Source of the DNA: Bacteroidales bacterium
Lineage (GTDB): Bacteria > Bacteroidota > Bacteroidia > Bacteroidales > UBA932
DNA: 24,349 nucleotides
Direction: 5' to 3'
Assembly: GCA_024689525.1 (NCBI GenBank)
Contig: JAILDI010000079.1
Coordinates: 1 to 24,349 of the forward strand
Position 1 is the stretch's first letter. Each line of letters opens with the position of its first letter. Positions 1-7,072 of this stretch are shown piece after piece. Below the pieces are notes generated by a model, which saw nothing but the letters and a program-made list of their open reading frames with translations, searched no databases and had not been told where the DNA came from. The translations under genes were made by a program, and so were the position numbers.

Positions 1-22
1 CCACGCAAATTTAGCCAAAAAA

Positions 23-54
23 TTTGGAAGTTCCGTTTCCTTTTTCTAAATTTG
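23..54 (+). promoter_or_regulatory. Bacteroidetes-type promoter of the tRNA gene
   Basis: TTTG at 23-26 and TAAATTTG at 47-54 are 20 bp apart and match the Bacteroidetes -33/-7 consensus (TTTG / TAnnTTTG). The expected transcription start is near 60, about 18 bp before the mature tRNA. The -33 element also forms the right arm of a small inverted repeat (CAAATTT at 6-12, AAATTTG at 20-26). Confidence 0.7.
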
Positions 55-78
55 CAGCCCGTTTCGAAAGAAGCACCT

Positions 79-151
79 CTGGATGTAGCGCAGTTGGTAG
101 CGCACCTGGTTAGGGACCAGGAGGTCGCTGGTTCAAGTCCAGTCATCCAGA
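79..151 (+). tRNA. tRNA-Pro, anticodon AGG
   Basis: A full cloverleaf folds by eye. The acceptor stem is CTGGATG (79-85) with CATCCAG (144-150) and discriminator A151. The D arm is GCGC/GCGC, the anticodon stem is CCTGG (105-109) with CCAGG (117-121), the variable loop is AGGTC, and the T stem is GCTGG/CCAGT around TTCAAGT. The anticodon loop TTAGGGA (110-116) gives anticodon AGG, reading CCU, with G37. C1-G72 and G37 are typical of proline tRNAs. CCA is not encoded. The odd point is A34: most bacteria use GGG or TGG proline anticodons, and inosine modification of A34 is normally known for tRNA-Arg(ACG). Confidence 0.9.
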
Positions 152-152
152 C

Positions 153-180
153 AAAGCAGGCCAGAAGCCTGCTTTTTTTT
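153..180 (+). terminator. Intrinsic terminator of the tRNA gene
   Basis: AAAGCAGGC (153-161) and GCCTGCTTT (167-175) form a 9-bp stem around a CAGAA loop, and the T run extends to 180. It starts two bases after the discriminator base, so it ends the tRNA transcript. Confidence 0.85.
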
Positions 181-203
181 GTCTGGATGACTGGACTTGA
201 ACC
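181..203 (-). repeat. Inverted copy of the tRNA-Pro 3' end
   Basis: These 23 bases are the exact reverse complement of 130-152, the T arm, acceptor 3' strand and next base of the tRNA. Identity stops sharply at 204 and no complete tRNA precedes the copy on the minus strand. Together with the terminator stem, 130-161 and 167-203 form an almost unbroken 32-bp hairpin with one five-T bulge. A tRNA 3'-end fragment is the usual core of an integrase attachment site, but no integrase is present in the window. Confidence 0.85.
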
Positions 204-219
204 TCGTCTTCGACTATAC

Positions 220-238
220 CGGGGGGACTAACCCCCCG
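220..238. repeat. GC-rich hairpin between the tRNA and the esterase gene
   Basis: CGGGGGG (220-226), loop ACTAA, CCCCCCG (232-238) is a perfect 7-bp stem. The following bases to about 270 (CCCCCTGGGTCGCTTCGCTCC and on) carry a second weak GGGT/ACCC pairing. There is no T run on either strand, so I read it as a structured repeat rather than a clear terminator, although it could help end the minus-strand esterase transcript. Confidence 0.5.
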
Positions 239-277
239 AACCCCCTGGGTCGCTTCGCTCCGTTTTCACCCAAATTA

Positions 278-1633
278 CTACTTCAAGTGTTTCTTGAAGA
301 ACTCAAGGTACATATTATCCCAGTTTGGAGGGTAGCTGTGCTGCATTTCCGGGTAGTAGTGCATCTCCTTGTCGTTGTGGGGGAGATTGTTGTACGGGGC
401 GATGTTGGTGTGGGGAGGGCAGGTGCCGTCCTGCAGGCCGATGGTGGCGAGAACGGCCGTAGATGTGATGCGGGTGGCCAGGTTCTTCGTGTCGAAGTAT
501 GACAGGAAGGCATACATCTCGTCGTCCGTCATCGACCCTTTGTTATTCTTGGCTGTGTCTCCGGGCCAGGATACAATCTGGAAATAGTCCGGGAAATCCC
601 CCAGGAAGGCCACGTTGGGCGCGATGGCATTCAGGGGGTAAGGGCTGAGGGCCGCACAGGCATATGACAGCGCGCCGCCCTGGCTGGAGCCTTCCGCAAA
701 CACGTTGTTCATATCGCACACACTCTGGCTTGCCATGAAGCGCACGGCCTGAACGCAGTCCAAGAAGGCGCCGCGGTAGTAGTAGCCGTCCCTCTGGCCG
801 AACTGGAACGCGAACCAGTCGCCGTAGATGTTCTCATAATCCTCGTTGATGCCGTCCTGCCGCTGATCGGCCTTACGGGCGTTGATGTACTGCCCGCGAT
901 GCGACAGATAGAACTCCGCATAATCGGCCGACACTCCGGCGTAGAGGCTCATTTTTCCGGGAGGGCGGCTGTCGTAGCCGAAGAAATGCAGCAGCACGGG
1001 GTGCTTGTTGCCGTCCTGTGGCTCGACATAGTAGCCACGAATCTTTACTGGCTCGCCGCTCAAACCGTCGGGCACCGAATTCATCTCCACAAAGTACACA
1101 TTTCGCGCGCCTGATGTCTTGATTAACTCTTTTCTTGCTTCCATAGGAATCCCCTCCAACTGCGTCAGAGCCGTCTCCCAGAAAGAGTTGAAATCGCTCT
1201 GATAGTCAGGTGCCGATACTATTGATGTGGGGTCGATGCCGAAAACGAATACGCGCGGCACCGTCTTGTTCGCCACACACCGGGCCTTGTAGAAACCGGC
1301 AGGGAGCGCCTCATCCGTTGTGAACGACACATCTTCGCTTCCATTTGCCTTTATCGTCAAAGTCTTGCTAACTGTTGTCAGCAAAGCACCCTTGTCCGTC
1401 CTGATTTCCACCCTGCCGTCAAACTCCATCGGATAATCATTGGGATTCTCCGCATGGATTATTATCGTGGGCTTAGCGGAGAATATCCAGTTGTCAGTCA
1501 CGGGGACCGACATCACAAGCGGCTCCAGTTCTGATGGATCCGGTTCAGGAGCAGGATTCGGATCCTTGCACCCGCAAATCATCAACGCCGAAAAAGCCAA
1601 GGCGGCAAGCAGAAGTGAAAGTTTCTTTCTCAT
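278..1633 (-). CDS. Acetylxylan esterase-like lipoprotein (CE7 / AXE1-type alpha/beta hydrolase)
   Basis: A predicted exported deacetylase of 451 residues. The AXE1/CE7 family removes acetyl groups from xylan or related oligosaccharides. I chose ATG 1633 because it opens a lipoprotein signal (MRKKLSLL, hydrophobic core, then ICGC with the acceptor Cys near residue 21). The open frame extends to 1738 but that part lacks a signal. After a Pro-rich linker, residues about 38-135 look like a beta-sandwich domain. The catalytic domain shows SHRGQ (244-248), the nucleophile elbow GSSQGG with Ser317, Asp402 in GLQDGTCPP and His432 in MQHSYP, an intact Ser-Asp-His triad. CE7 enzymes are usually about 320 residues, so the N-terminal domain is extra. 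Substrate is inferred from family only. It lies 58 bp after the DUF5053 gene. Confidence 0.8.
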   Translation of the reverse strand: MRKKLSLLLAALAFSALMICGCKDPNPAPEPDPSELEPLVMSVPVTDNWIFSAKPTIIIHAENPNDYPMEFDGRVEIRTDKGALLTTVSKTLTIKANGSEDVSFTTDEALPAGFYKARCVANKTVPRVFVFGIDPTSIVSAPDYQSDFNSFWETALTQLEGIPMEARKELIKTSGARNVYFVEMNSVPDGLSGEPVKIRGYYVEPQDGNKHPVLLHFFGYDSRPPGKMSLYAGVSADYAEFYLSHRGQYINARKADQRQDGINEDYENIYGDWFAFQFGQRDGYYYRGAFLDCVQAVRFMASQSVCDMNNVFAEGSSQGGALSYACAALSPYPLNAIAPNVAFLGDFPDYFQIVSWPGDTAKNNKGSMTDDEMYAFLSYFDTKNLATRITSTAVLATIGLQDGTCPPHTNIAPYNNLPHNDKEMHYYPEMQHSYPPNWDNMYLEFFKKHLK

Positions 1634-1691
1634 AACCGTATTATTTCCAACCGCATAGTTACAAAAAAAACACAACAAAAGCAAGGAATCC

Positions 1692-1970
1692 CTACAGCCT
1701 GCCCGCAGCGGTGCGAATCTTATCGGCCAGATCCACAAGGGCCATTTTCAATGTAGAGAGTTCCTCTTTCGTGAAACCACCTCTGCCACCGTTGCCGTCA
1801 ATGCCATCCAGTTTATGGTATAACCATGACGGAGACTTCCCAAAATAATCACTGGCAATCTCTCTCCAAGTAATTTTCATATAGATATCCGACAGTAACT
1901 GTTTCACACCGGCCATCATCTGGCGATCATTTCTTTTTACTACTATTTCCATATCTGATAATTTAAACAT
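1692..1970 (-). CDS. DUF5053 family protein
   Basis: A 92-aa protein matching my memory of the Bacteroidetes family DUF5053, whose function is unknown. The conserved-looking stretch is YFGKSPSWLYHKLDGIDGNG (about residues 42-61), followed by FTKEELSTLKMALVDLADKI. This resembles a small helix-turn-helix-like fold with a C-terminal helix, but that is inference. ATG 1970 directly abuts the stop codon of the 51-aa gene upstream with no base between them, so the two are probably translationally coupled. An internal ATG at 1952 (MEIVVKRND) is an alternative start. There is no signal peptide or membrane segment. Confidence 0.75.
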   Translation of the reverse strand: MFKLSDMEIVVKRNDRQMMAGVKQLLSDIYMKITWREIASDYFGKSPSWLYHKLDGIDGNGGRGGFTKEELSTLKMALVDLADKIRTAAGRL

Positions 1971-2126
1971 TTAATCATTAAATGGATACGTTAAGTCATC
2001 AAACAGTCGTTGTGCATAATCCAACAACTCAGGATAACAGTCTGGGTAAGTCTTAACGTAATTCCTGATAGCATATATCAGTTCTGCCTCAAGTTCAGTC
2101 ACTTCTAAGGAACAAAGATTACTCAT
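1971..2126 (-). CDS. 51-aa acidic protein paired with DUF5053
   Basis: Starting at ATG 2126, the minus strand encodes 51 residues beginning MSNLCSLEVTELEAELIYAI and ending DDLTYPFND, then TAA at 1971-1973. It is acidic and apparently helical, with a tyrosine-rich middle (YVKTYPDCYPELLDYAQ). Three things support it as a real gene: it has its own well-formed promoter just upstream, it fits exactly against the next ATG, and its sequence is amphipathic and non-repetitive. I recall similar small proteins preceding DUF5053 genes in Bacteroidales but cannot verify that here. Function unknown. It may act with the DUF5053 protein. Confidence 0.65.
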   Translation of the reverse strand: MSNLCSLEVTELEAELIYAIRNYVKTYPDCYPELLDYAQRLFDDLTYPFND

Positions 2127-2139
2127 ACAGTTTCGTTTA

Positions 2140-2171
2140 CAAATATAATACGATTTTTCGTATAGTACAAA
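2140..2171 (-). promoter_or_regulatory. Promoter with palindromic operator for the 51-aa/DUF5053 pair
   Basis: On the minus strand TTTG (2171-2168) and TATATTTG (2147-2140) are separated by 20 bp, a near-consensus Bacteroidetes promoter. The spacer contains the inverted repeat ATACGA-tttt-TCGTAT (2148-2163), which fills most of the space between the two boxes. A dyad here is where a repressor would bind, so autoregulation by one of the two downstream proteins is plausible but unproven. Confidence 0.6.
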
Positions 2172-2183
2172 TTTTTATAGTAT

Positions 2184-3266
2184 TTATTTCTTCTGGTACT
2201 CGCTGGTGCCTTTCAGGCCGGTGGTGCCAAAGTAGGAGGAGACGAGATTGCCTTTGACGTAGATACGAGTGCCGATAAGGTTGGGGTGGTCCACCAAGTT
2301 CAGGTCATCGCGGATGGCGCCTTTGGGGAGTTCAACTGCGACGCAGGATGCTTTGGCGGTAACGGATGAGCGCGCTGCAATGGCCAGGTGGGTATTCTTC
2401 GTAATATCCTGGGTCTTAACGGTTTTTCCTGCCGATGTGAGGTCTCCCCCGACGATATACCCGTACAGCCACACTCCGTTCTCGCCCGTGTGCGAGGCGG
2501 CATCGGCCACCGAAATTGCATCGGCAGTATCCGATCCGTCATTTCCTCCGGAGCCACCGCCGATGACGTAATCCTCCGTCGTCCAGATGCGCGAGGTATC
2601 CACCGCCGCGCTGATGGAGAGCCCGCTGGCCGGATCGACCGGGGCCGATATGTTCACGGTGAGTATCTCCGACGGCAGCAGATCGCGAGAGAGCAACTCC
2701 TTGTCCTTTCCCTCCTCATACAGTATCAGCGTCACCGTTCCGGGGTTGAAGTACGCAATCCGCCTCTCCGTGTAGCTATACATCAGCTTTCCATCGGCCC
2801 CCTTCACATATAGCACCCCGTCGGGACAATAAGTGAGGAAACTCGGGTCGATTTTCAGCCGCACCCCGGAATTCACCTGCCGACATACCAGCTTCAAGTG
2901 CACCGACTCCCCGCTCTTCACCTCAACCTCCCGGTCGTCCCCATACTGCGGCTTGGCAAATTCCGGCCTGGTGAACGGAGCCGACCTCAGCGACACCCCA
3001 TAAGTCCCCGCCTCCACCTCCAACGACTCCGGCGAATCCCCATAACTCCCGTCATACAGCAGCGTCCCTGATGCATCGGCCACCTTCAAAATAAAGTCAT
3101 TCGTATCCGGAATCTCGGCCGATGCCTTCGTTGACACCACCCTCACAACCGGATCCATACTCCAATAAAGCGTCCCCCTCCCCTTCTCCTTCTCCAGAGA
3201 AAAATCCTCGCACGCGCAGCAAACAACCATTGCAGCCGCAGTCAATAAAAGTCTGATAGTTTTCAT
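2184..3266 (-). CDS. DUF4493 / DUF6359-type surface lipoprotein
   Basis: A 360-aa lipoprotein. MKTIRLLLTAAAMVVCCAC gives a signal peptide with acceptor Cys19. Residues about 20-215 resemble the Bacteroidetes DUF4493 domain (GRGTLYWSM, then FILKVADASG, then EVEAGTYGVSL), a beta-rich adhesin or surface-protein module. After a Gly/Ser/Asp linker, the C-terminal part (about 245-360: ISVADAASHTGENGVWLYGY, VAVELPKGAIRDDLNLVDHP, VKGNLVSSYFGTTGLKGTSE) looks like the OB-like DUF6359 domain. It is probably anchored at the outer membrane. No catalytic residues can be recognised. It begins 25 bp after the nuclease gene and may share its transcript. The function of both domains is unknown. Confidence 0.75.
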   Translation of the reverse strand: MKTIRLLLTAAAMVVCCACEDFSLEKEKGRGTLYWSMDPVVRVVSTKASAEIPDTNDFILKVADASGTLLYDGSYGDSPESLEVEAGTYGVSLRSAPFTRPEFAKPQYGDDREVEVKSGESVHLKLVCRQVNSGVRLKIDPSFLTYCPDGVLYVKGADGKLMYSYTERRIAYFNPGTVTLILYEEGKDKELLSRDLLPSEILTVNISAPVDPASGLSISAAVDTSRIWTTEDYVIGGGSGGNDGSDTADAISVADAASHTGENGVWLYGYIVGGDLTSAGKTVKTQDITKNTHLAIAARSSVTAKASCVAVELPKGAIRDDLNLVDHPNLIGTRIYVKGNLVSSYFGTTGLKGTSEYQKK

Positions 3267-3291
3267 AATAGTGTTTTGTTAAAAGATTGTC

Positions 3292-4410
3292 CTACAGTAA
3301 TTTTTTCAAATCTTCTATATCCGGCAAAGCATTCCGCAGCTTTTCAGGCATATCTTCTCTGGTCCGGTATGTTGCCACCCCCATCGGCTTTTTATAGTCC
3401 TTGATGAAATACTCGACTATTGCTTTGTCTGCACTTTTGCAAAGAATCAGGCCGATTGAAGGGTTCTCGTGAGGCTTGCGGACAAAGTCATCCAAGACAG
3501 TTATGTAACTGTTGAGTTGACCAAGATAAGCAGTCTTAAAAGGCCCCCGCTTTAGTTCTACAGCCACAAGAGAACCCAGTTCCCTGTTGTAAAAGAGCAA
3601 ATCTATCTTGAATGTATGGCCATTGACCTCAACCGCATACTGGTTCCTTATAAACAGGAAGTCCTGGCCAAACTTGAGTATGAAATCCCTGATATTGTCG
3701 ACAATCTCTTTCTCAAGTACTCTTTCATCCACATCCTCAATGTCATCGGCATCTAGTTCTTCCACATTAATGAAGTCAAGGAGGTACTCGTCTTTGAATG
3801 CCCGTATTGCACGACGTGCGCTTTTGGCGTCGGAGATAGTTGATACGAAATTGTTTGGAAGAGCGCCAATATGGTGATATTCGTCCGCCTTTATTGCTTT
3901 AAGGAGTGCGTCCTTCGATAAATGCGAAATAGCAGTCTGCCGGATATAGTAGATCCTTTCTTCACGGTCTTTAACTCTCTGAAGAATTATTATATGGTGA
4001 GTAAAAGGGACCATTAAGAACTCACTTACAGTATTCATTGCCAAATTCGGCAACCGCGGTTGCCGAATTATAATCCGCTCATTATCAGTGCTTTGCAAAT
4101 CGTCAACCGCGGTTGACGATTTTTCGGGCGATGCCGACCAAGCCTCATAGAAAATGCGCATATATTTGAGACTCGTAACGCCGAAACCCATTAGTCCGGG
4201 CAGATCTTCTTTGAGTCTGGCACTTATTATTTCCAAAGCGCCCGTCCCCCAGAAGCCATTTCTGGAATTCAGTGAAATGTATCTGCCAATACCGAAATAC
4301 AGTTTTATCTGCTCCCTATTGGCTAGACGAATTGCGTTGTACTGGCTTTGAAGAATAGCTTGTTTGATTAACTCAACAGCTTGAATGTACCTGGGCTCAA
4401 TCGTATTCAT
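3292..4410 (-). CDS. YhcG-type PDDEXK nuclease (DUF1016 family)
   Basis: A predicted nuclease of 372 residues. The N-terminal half (about 10-150: YFGIGRYISLNSRNGFWGTG, LKEDLPGLMGFGVTSLKYMR) matches the DUF1016 N-terminal domain. The C-terminal half is the YhcG PDDEXK nuclease domain: FKIDLLFYNRELGSLVAVELKRG supplies Asp and E-x-K, and LGQLNSYITVLDDFVRKPHE and SIGLILCKSADKAIVEY follow. The middle is an acidic linker (EELDADDIEDVDERVLEKEI). I prefer ATG 4410: the frame continues to a GTG at 4428, but that GTG falls inside a promoter-proximal hairpin. These proteins are commonly in accessory or defence-related DNA. The gene looks lower in GC than pcrA and nqr, which suggests transfer. Biological target unknown. 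Confidence 0.8.
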   Translation of the reverse strand: MNTIEPRYIQAVELIKQAILQSQYNAIRLANREQIKLYFGIGRYISLNSRNGFWGTGALEIISARLKEDLPGLMGFGVTSLKYMRIFYEAWSASPEKSSTAVDDLQSTDNERIIIRQPRLPNLAMNTVSEFLMVPFTHHIIILQRVKDREERIYYIRQTAISHLSKDALLKAIKADEYHHIGALPNNFVSTISDAKSARRAIRAFKDEYLLDFINVEELDADDIEDVDERVLEKEIVDNIRDFILKFGQDFLFIRNQYAVEVNGHTFKIDLLFYNRELGSLVAVELKRGPFKTAYLGQLNSYITVLDDFVRKPHENPSIGLILCKSADKAIVEYFIKDYKKPMGVATYRTREDMPEKLRNALPDIEDLKKLL

Positions 4411-4418
4411 GACATAGC

Positions 4419-4458
4419 ATATTTGCACCGGGCGACGTGCCCGGATGATGCAAATATA
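4419..4458 (-). promoter_or_regulatory. yhcG promoter -7 box embedded in a large inverted repeat
   Basis: TATATTTG on the minus strand (4458-4451) matches the -7 consensus. No clear -33 TTTG is seen. ATATTTGCA (4419-4427) pairs with TGCAAATAT (4449-4457), and CCGGGC (4428-4433) pairs with GCCCGG (4439-4444) around GACGT, leaving a four-base ATGA bulge. With a start near 4444, the transcript would open directly with the GC hairpin, ahead of ATG 4410. Confidence 0.55.
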
Positions 4459-4501
4459 CCTGCCTCAGGAATACACCTAGTTAAGAAACGTAAAAATCTC
4501 T

Positions 4502-4521
4502 TAAAGAAAAATTTTTCTTTA
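4502..4521. repeat. 20-bp AT-rich perfect palindrome
   Basis: TAAAGAAAAATTTTTCTTTA is a perfect palindrome in the 146 bp between the pcrA stop and the yhcG start. It could serve as a weak terminator for pcrA or as a protein-binding site. Eighteen bases starting inside it recur upstream of the LicD gene. Confidence 0.6.
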
Positions 4522-4556
4522 TAAAATTAAGAAAACTAAGATGTTACGAGAGCTAA

Positions 4557-6989
4557 CTACTTGATATGGCGCAGTTTGGCGTGCCTGAGAAGTAAAATTT
4601 TCTTACCGTAGAGGTCGAAAGTCACCTCAGCGCGAAGGTCCGGGATGGTTCCGGTGATGGGGCCCATAGTGCCTTTGCCGAAGCGGTTGTGCTCTATGCG
4701 GTCGCCTTCGCGGAAGCTGGACATCGGGTCCGGCACGAAGTCCGGGTCCACCTCCGCGGGCTTTGGCCGGGACTGTATGGCCGATTTGATCTCCCAGGCC
4801 GATGCCGCCGTTGGGGCAGGCCTCGAAACCGGCGCCTGGCCTACGGTTCGTCCACGATTTTGGCCGTTTTCGTGGATGAAACTGCCAAAACCGGAGGTTC
4901 GTCCATAAATAGCGCCGTTTTCGTGGATGAGTCCGCCACCGAAGTCGTCGCGCGGAGCCTTGGCCAGAGGGTTCTCCACGTATTGGGGAGCGATTTCCCG
5001 CAAGAAGCGGCTGGGCTGGTTGTTCTCGTGGCGGCCGTTGCGCATACGCGTATCTGCATAGGTAAGCACCACCGCCTTCTTGGCGCGGGTGATGGCCACA
5101 TAGAACAAGCGGCGCTCCTCTTCCAGTTCTTTGGGGCTTATTGTCCAGCCACCGCCGGGGAACAGATTTTCCTCCATACCGGCAACGAACACGTACGGGA
5201 ACTCCAGGCCTTTTGCAGAGTGGGCTGTCATCAGGGCCACTTTATTGGATGTTTCGTCATCGGCCACATCCACGCTGGAGAGCAGGGAGATGTTCTCAAG
5301 GAACTCGCCCAGGGTGACCACTGGGAGTGCACTTTCCGGCACCTCGGAGGCATCCTCCACCTCGCCTTCCTCAACAAGACCGTTACGGTACTCCTCGTGC
5401 TGCTCCTCAACATAGCCCGCCACACTGTCCAGCAACTCCTGGATGTTCTGGAAACGGGACTGGCCCTCCACAGACTCATCGCTCTTGTAGAAAAGATAGA
5501 GGCCGGATTCGTGGGCTATGGACATAGCCGCCTTGTATGCATCGCCAGAATCTGCGGCGAAGCCCTGCATCATTGTGCAGAACTCCCGCAGGTGCTTTAT
5601 AGCTGGGCCCCGCAGGCCGGATGTCTCAAGTTCCGGACTCAAGGCCGCCTCGAACAGGCACAGGCCGCGACCAAAGGCAAAATCCGTCAGCTCCTTAACT
5701 GTATTTTCGCTGATTCCACGGGCAGGCTTGTTCACGATGCGCTTGAAAGACTCATCGTCGCGAAGGTTCACCGCCAGCTTGAAGTATGCCATCAGGTCCT
5801 TCACCTCCGCCCTCTCGAAGAACGAGTTGCCGGAGAAAATGATATAAGGAATATTCCTGCGTCGCAGCTGCTCCTCCAGTGCACGCGATTGTGCGTTAGT
5901 GCGGTACAGGATGGCAAAATCGTCATACGACGCACCGTCACTCTGCATTCTGGAAATGATTGCCGATGCTATCTGGAACGCCTCCTCACTTTCCGTATAC
6001 GCACGCATCAGCCGGAGCTTTTCGCCTGCTGAGCCCATCGACACACAGTTCTTGGGAATGCGCCCCTCGTTGTTGGCAATAAGGGAATTCGCAGCATTGA
6101 CGATGTTGGCCGTAGAGCGGTAGTTCCTTTCCAGTCTGAACAGCCGGGTCTCTGGGAAATCCTTCTGGAAGTTCAGGATATTCTGAATCTGGGCGCCGCG
6201 GAAGGCATAAATCGACTGGGAATCGTCCCCCACTACGCACAGGTTGTGATGCACCGAGGCCAGTTTCTTCAATATGAGATACTGGGCCAGGTTGGTGTCC
6301 TGGTACTCATCCACCAGGATATGGGTAAAGCGCCCGGCAATGTTTGCCAGCGCATCCTCGCTCTTTCTGAACAGGACATTGGTGTAAAGAAGAATGTCGT
6401 CGAAGTCCATCACGCCGGAGGTCTTGCAGAACTTGCAGTATTCAGAATATATCCTGTATATCTCCGGCTTCTTGTGCAGCCTGTCCGATTCCCTGTATCC
6501 GCCTTCCCCGTTTGCATAGGGCGTGGGGGTTATGAGGTCGTTCTTGGCCTTGGAAATGCGGGACTGGATTTCGCGGGGCTTGTACGTTGTCTTTTCGTCC
6601 AGGTTCAGCTGCTTTATCACCGTCTTTACGGCATTCACCGAATCCGTCTGATCATAGATGGTAAAAGTAGCCGGAAACTCAATAACCTCCGCATACTCCC
6701 TGAGGAACCTGATGAACACGGAGTGGAACGTACCCATCCAAATCCTCCTGGCTTGCCTGTCCCCCACCATAGCGGCAATTCTCTCCTTCATCTCCCCTGC
6801 CGCCTTTTTTGTGAAAGTAAGGGCCAGGATGCGCTCCGGAGGCACACCCAGGGATATTAAATATGCAATTCGCGAAGTGAGGACACGGGTCTTTCCCGAG
6901 CCTGCGCCGGCTATTATCAGCTCCGGTCCTTCCGTGCACTTGACGGCGGCGAGCTGTTCCGGATTCAAATCGTCCAAAATTCCACTCAT
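4557..6989 (-). CDS. pcrA: UvrD/PcrA-family ATP-dependent DNA helicase (3'-5', SF1)
   Basis: An 810-aa cytoplasmic helicase for nucleotide excision repair and clearing of replication blocks. All SF1A motifs are present: GAGSGKT (28-34, Walker A), LTFTKKAAGEMKERI (Ia), VDEYQDTN (II), VVGDDSQSIYAFRGA (III), LERNYRST (IV), MTAHSAKGLEFPYVF (V) and RRLFYVAITRAKK (VI). The C-terminal GDRIEHNRFGKGTMGPITG is the Tudor-like RNA polymerase-binding region of PcrA. The linker between motif VI and this tail carries two 17-residue units (FIHENG..GRT.G, about residues 685-715) encoded by a palindromic DNA repeat and probably not part of the ancestral protein. ATG 6989 puts the N-terminus at the usual position (LNPEQLAAV). 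It is divergent from nqrA across 83 bp. Confidence 0.95.
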   Translation of the reverse strand: MSGILDDLNPEQLAAVKCTEGPELIIAGAGSGKTRVLTSRIAYLISLGVPPERILALTFTKKAAGEMKERIAAMVGDRQARRIWMGTFHSVFIRFLREYAEVIEFPATFTIYDQTDSVNAVKTVIKQLNLDEKTTYKPREIQSRISKAKNDLITPTPYANGEGGYRESDRLHKKPEIYRIYSEYCKFCKTSGVMDFDDILLYTNVLFRKSEDALANIAGRFTHILVDEYQDTNLAQYLILKKLASVHHNLCVVGDDSQSIYAFRGAQIQNILNFQKDFPETRLFRLERNYRSTANIVNAANSLIANNEGRIPKNCVSMGSAGEKLRLMRAYTESEEAFQIASAIISRMQSDGASYDDFAILYRTNAQSRALEEQLRRRNIPYIIFSGNSFFERAEVKDLMAYFKLAVNLRDDESFKRIVNKPARGISENTVKELTDFAFGRGLCLFEAALSPELETSGLRGPAIKHLREFCTMMQGFAADSGDAYKAAMSIAHESGLYLFYKSDESVEGQSRFQNIQELLDSVAGYVEEQHEEYRNGLVEEGEVEDASEVPESALPVVTLGEFLENISLLSSVDVADDETSNKVALMTAHSAKGLEFPYVFVAGMEENLFPGGGWTISPKELEEERRLFYVAITRAKKAVVLTYADTRMRNGRHENNQPSRFLREIAPQYVENPLAKAPRDDFGGGLIHENGAIYGRTSGFGSFIHENGQNRGRTVGQAPVSRPAPTAASAWEIKSAIQSRPKPAEVDPDFVPDPMSSFREGDRIEHNRFGKGTMGPITGTIPDLRAEVTFDLYGKKILLLRHAKLRHIK
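4845..4937. repeat. Two-unit palindromic repeat inside pcrA
   Basis: Two related 42-bp units, 4845-4886 and 4896-4937, lie 51 bp apart. Both begin GGTTCGTCCA and share CCGTTTTCGTGGATGA. Unit 1 is itself a hairpin: TTCGTCCACGA pairs with TCGTGGATGAA with one mismatch. The 51-bp period keeps the pcrA frame open. This looks like a REP-type element that landed in the flexible linker and was duplicated. Confidence 0.7.
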
Positions 6990-7028
6990 CTCTCCAAATA
7001 TTTGAGCACTAATTTAGGAAAAAAATCG

Positions 7029-7036
7029 TATCTTCG
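7029..7036 (+). promoter_or_regulatory. Candidate -7 box of the nqr operon
   Basis: TATCTTCG is one base from the TAnnTTTG consensus and sits 37 bp before nqrA ATG, giving a leader of about 30 bases. A TTTG lies at 7001-7004 but 24 bp away, longer than ideal. No other promoter candidate was seen in the 83 bp shared with pcrA. Confidence 0.45.
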
Positions 7037-7072
7037 CAAGATAATTGTGCAATACACAAAACTATTTTTATA

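Noticed and set aside
1634..1738. Extension of the esterase to an upstream ATG at 1738
   Set aside because: It would place the lipoprotein signal 35 residues inside the protein and overlap the DUF5053 gene. ATG 1633 gives a normal signal.
4689..6032. A 447-codon plus-strand frame opposite pcrA
   Set aside because: It is a shadow of the helicase gene, with no promoter and no recognisable domain.
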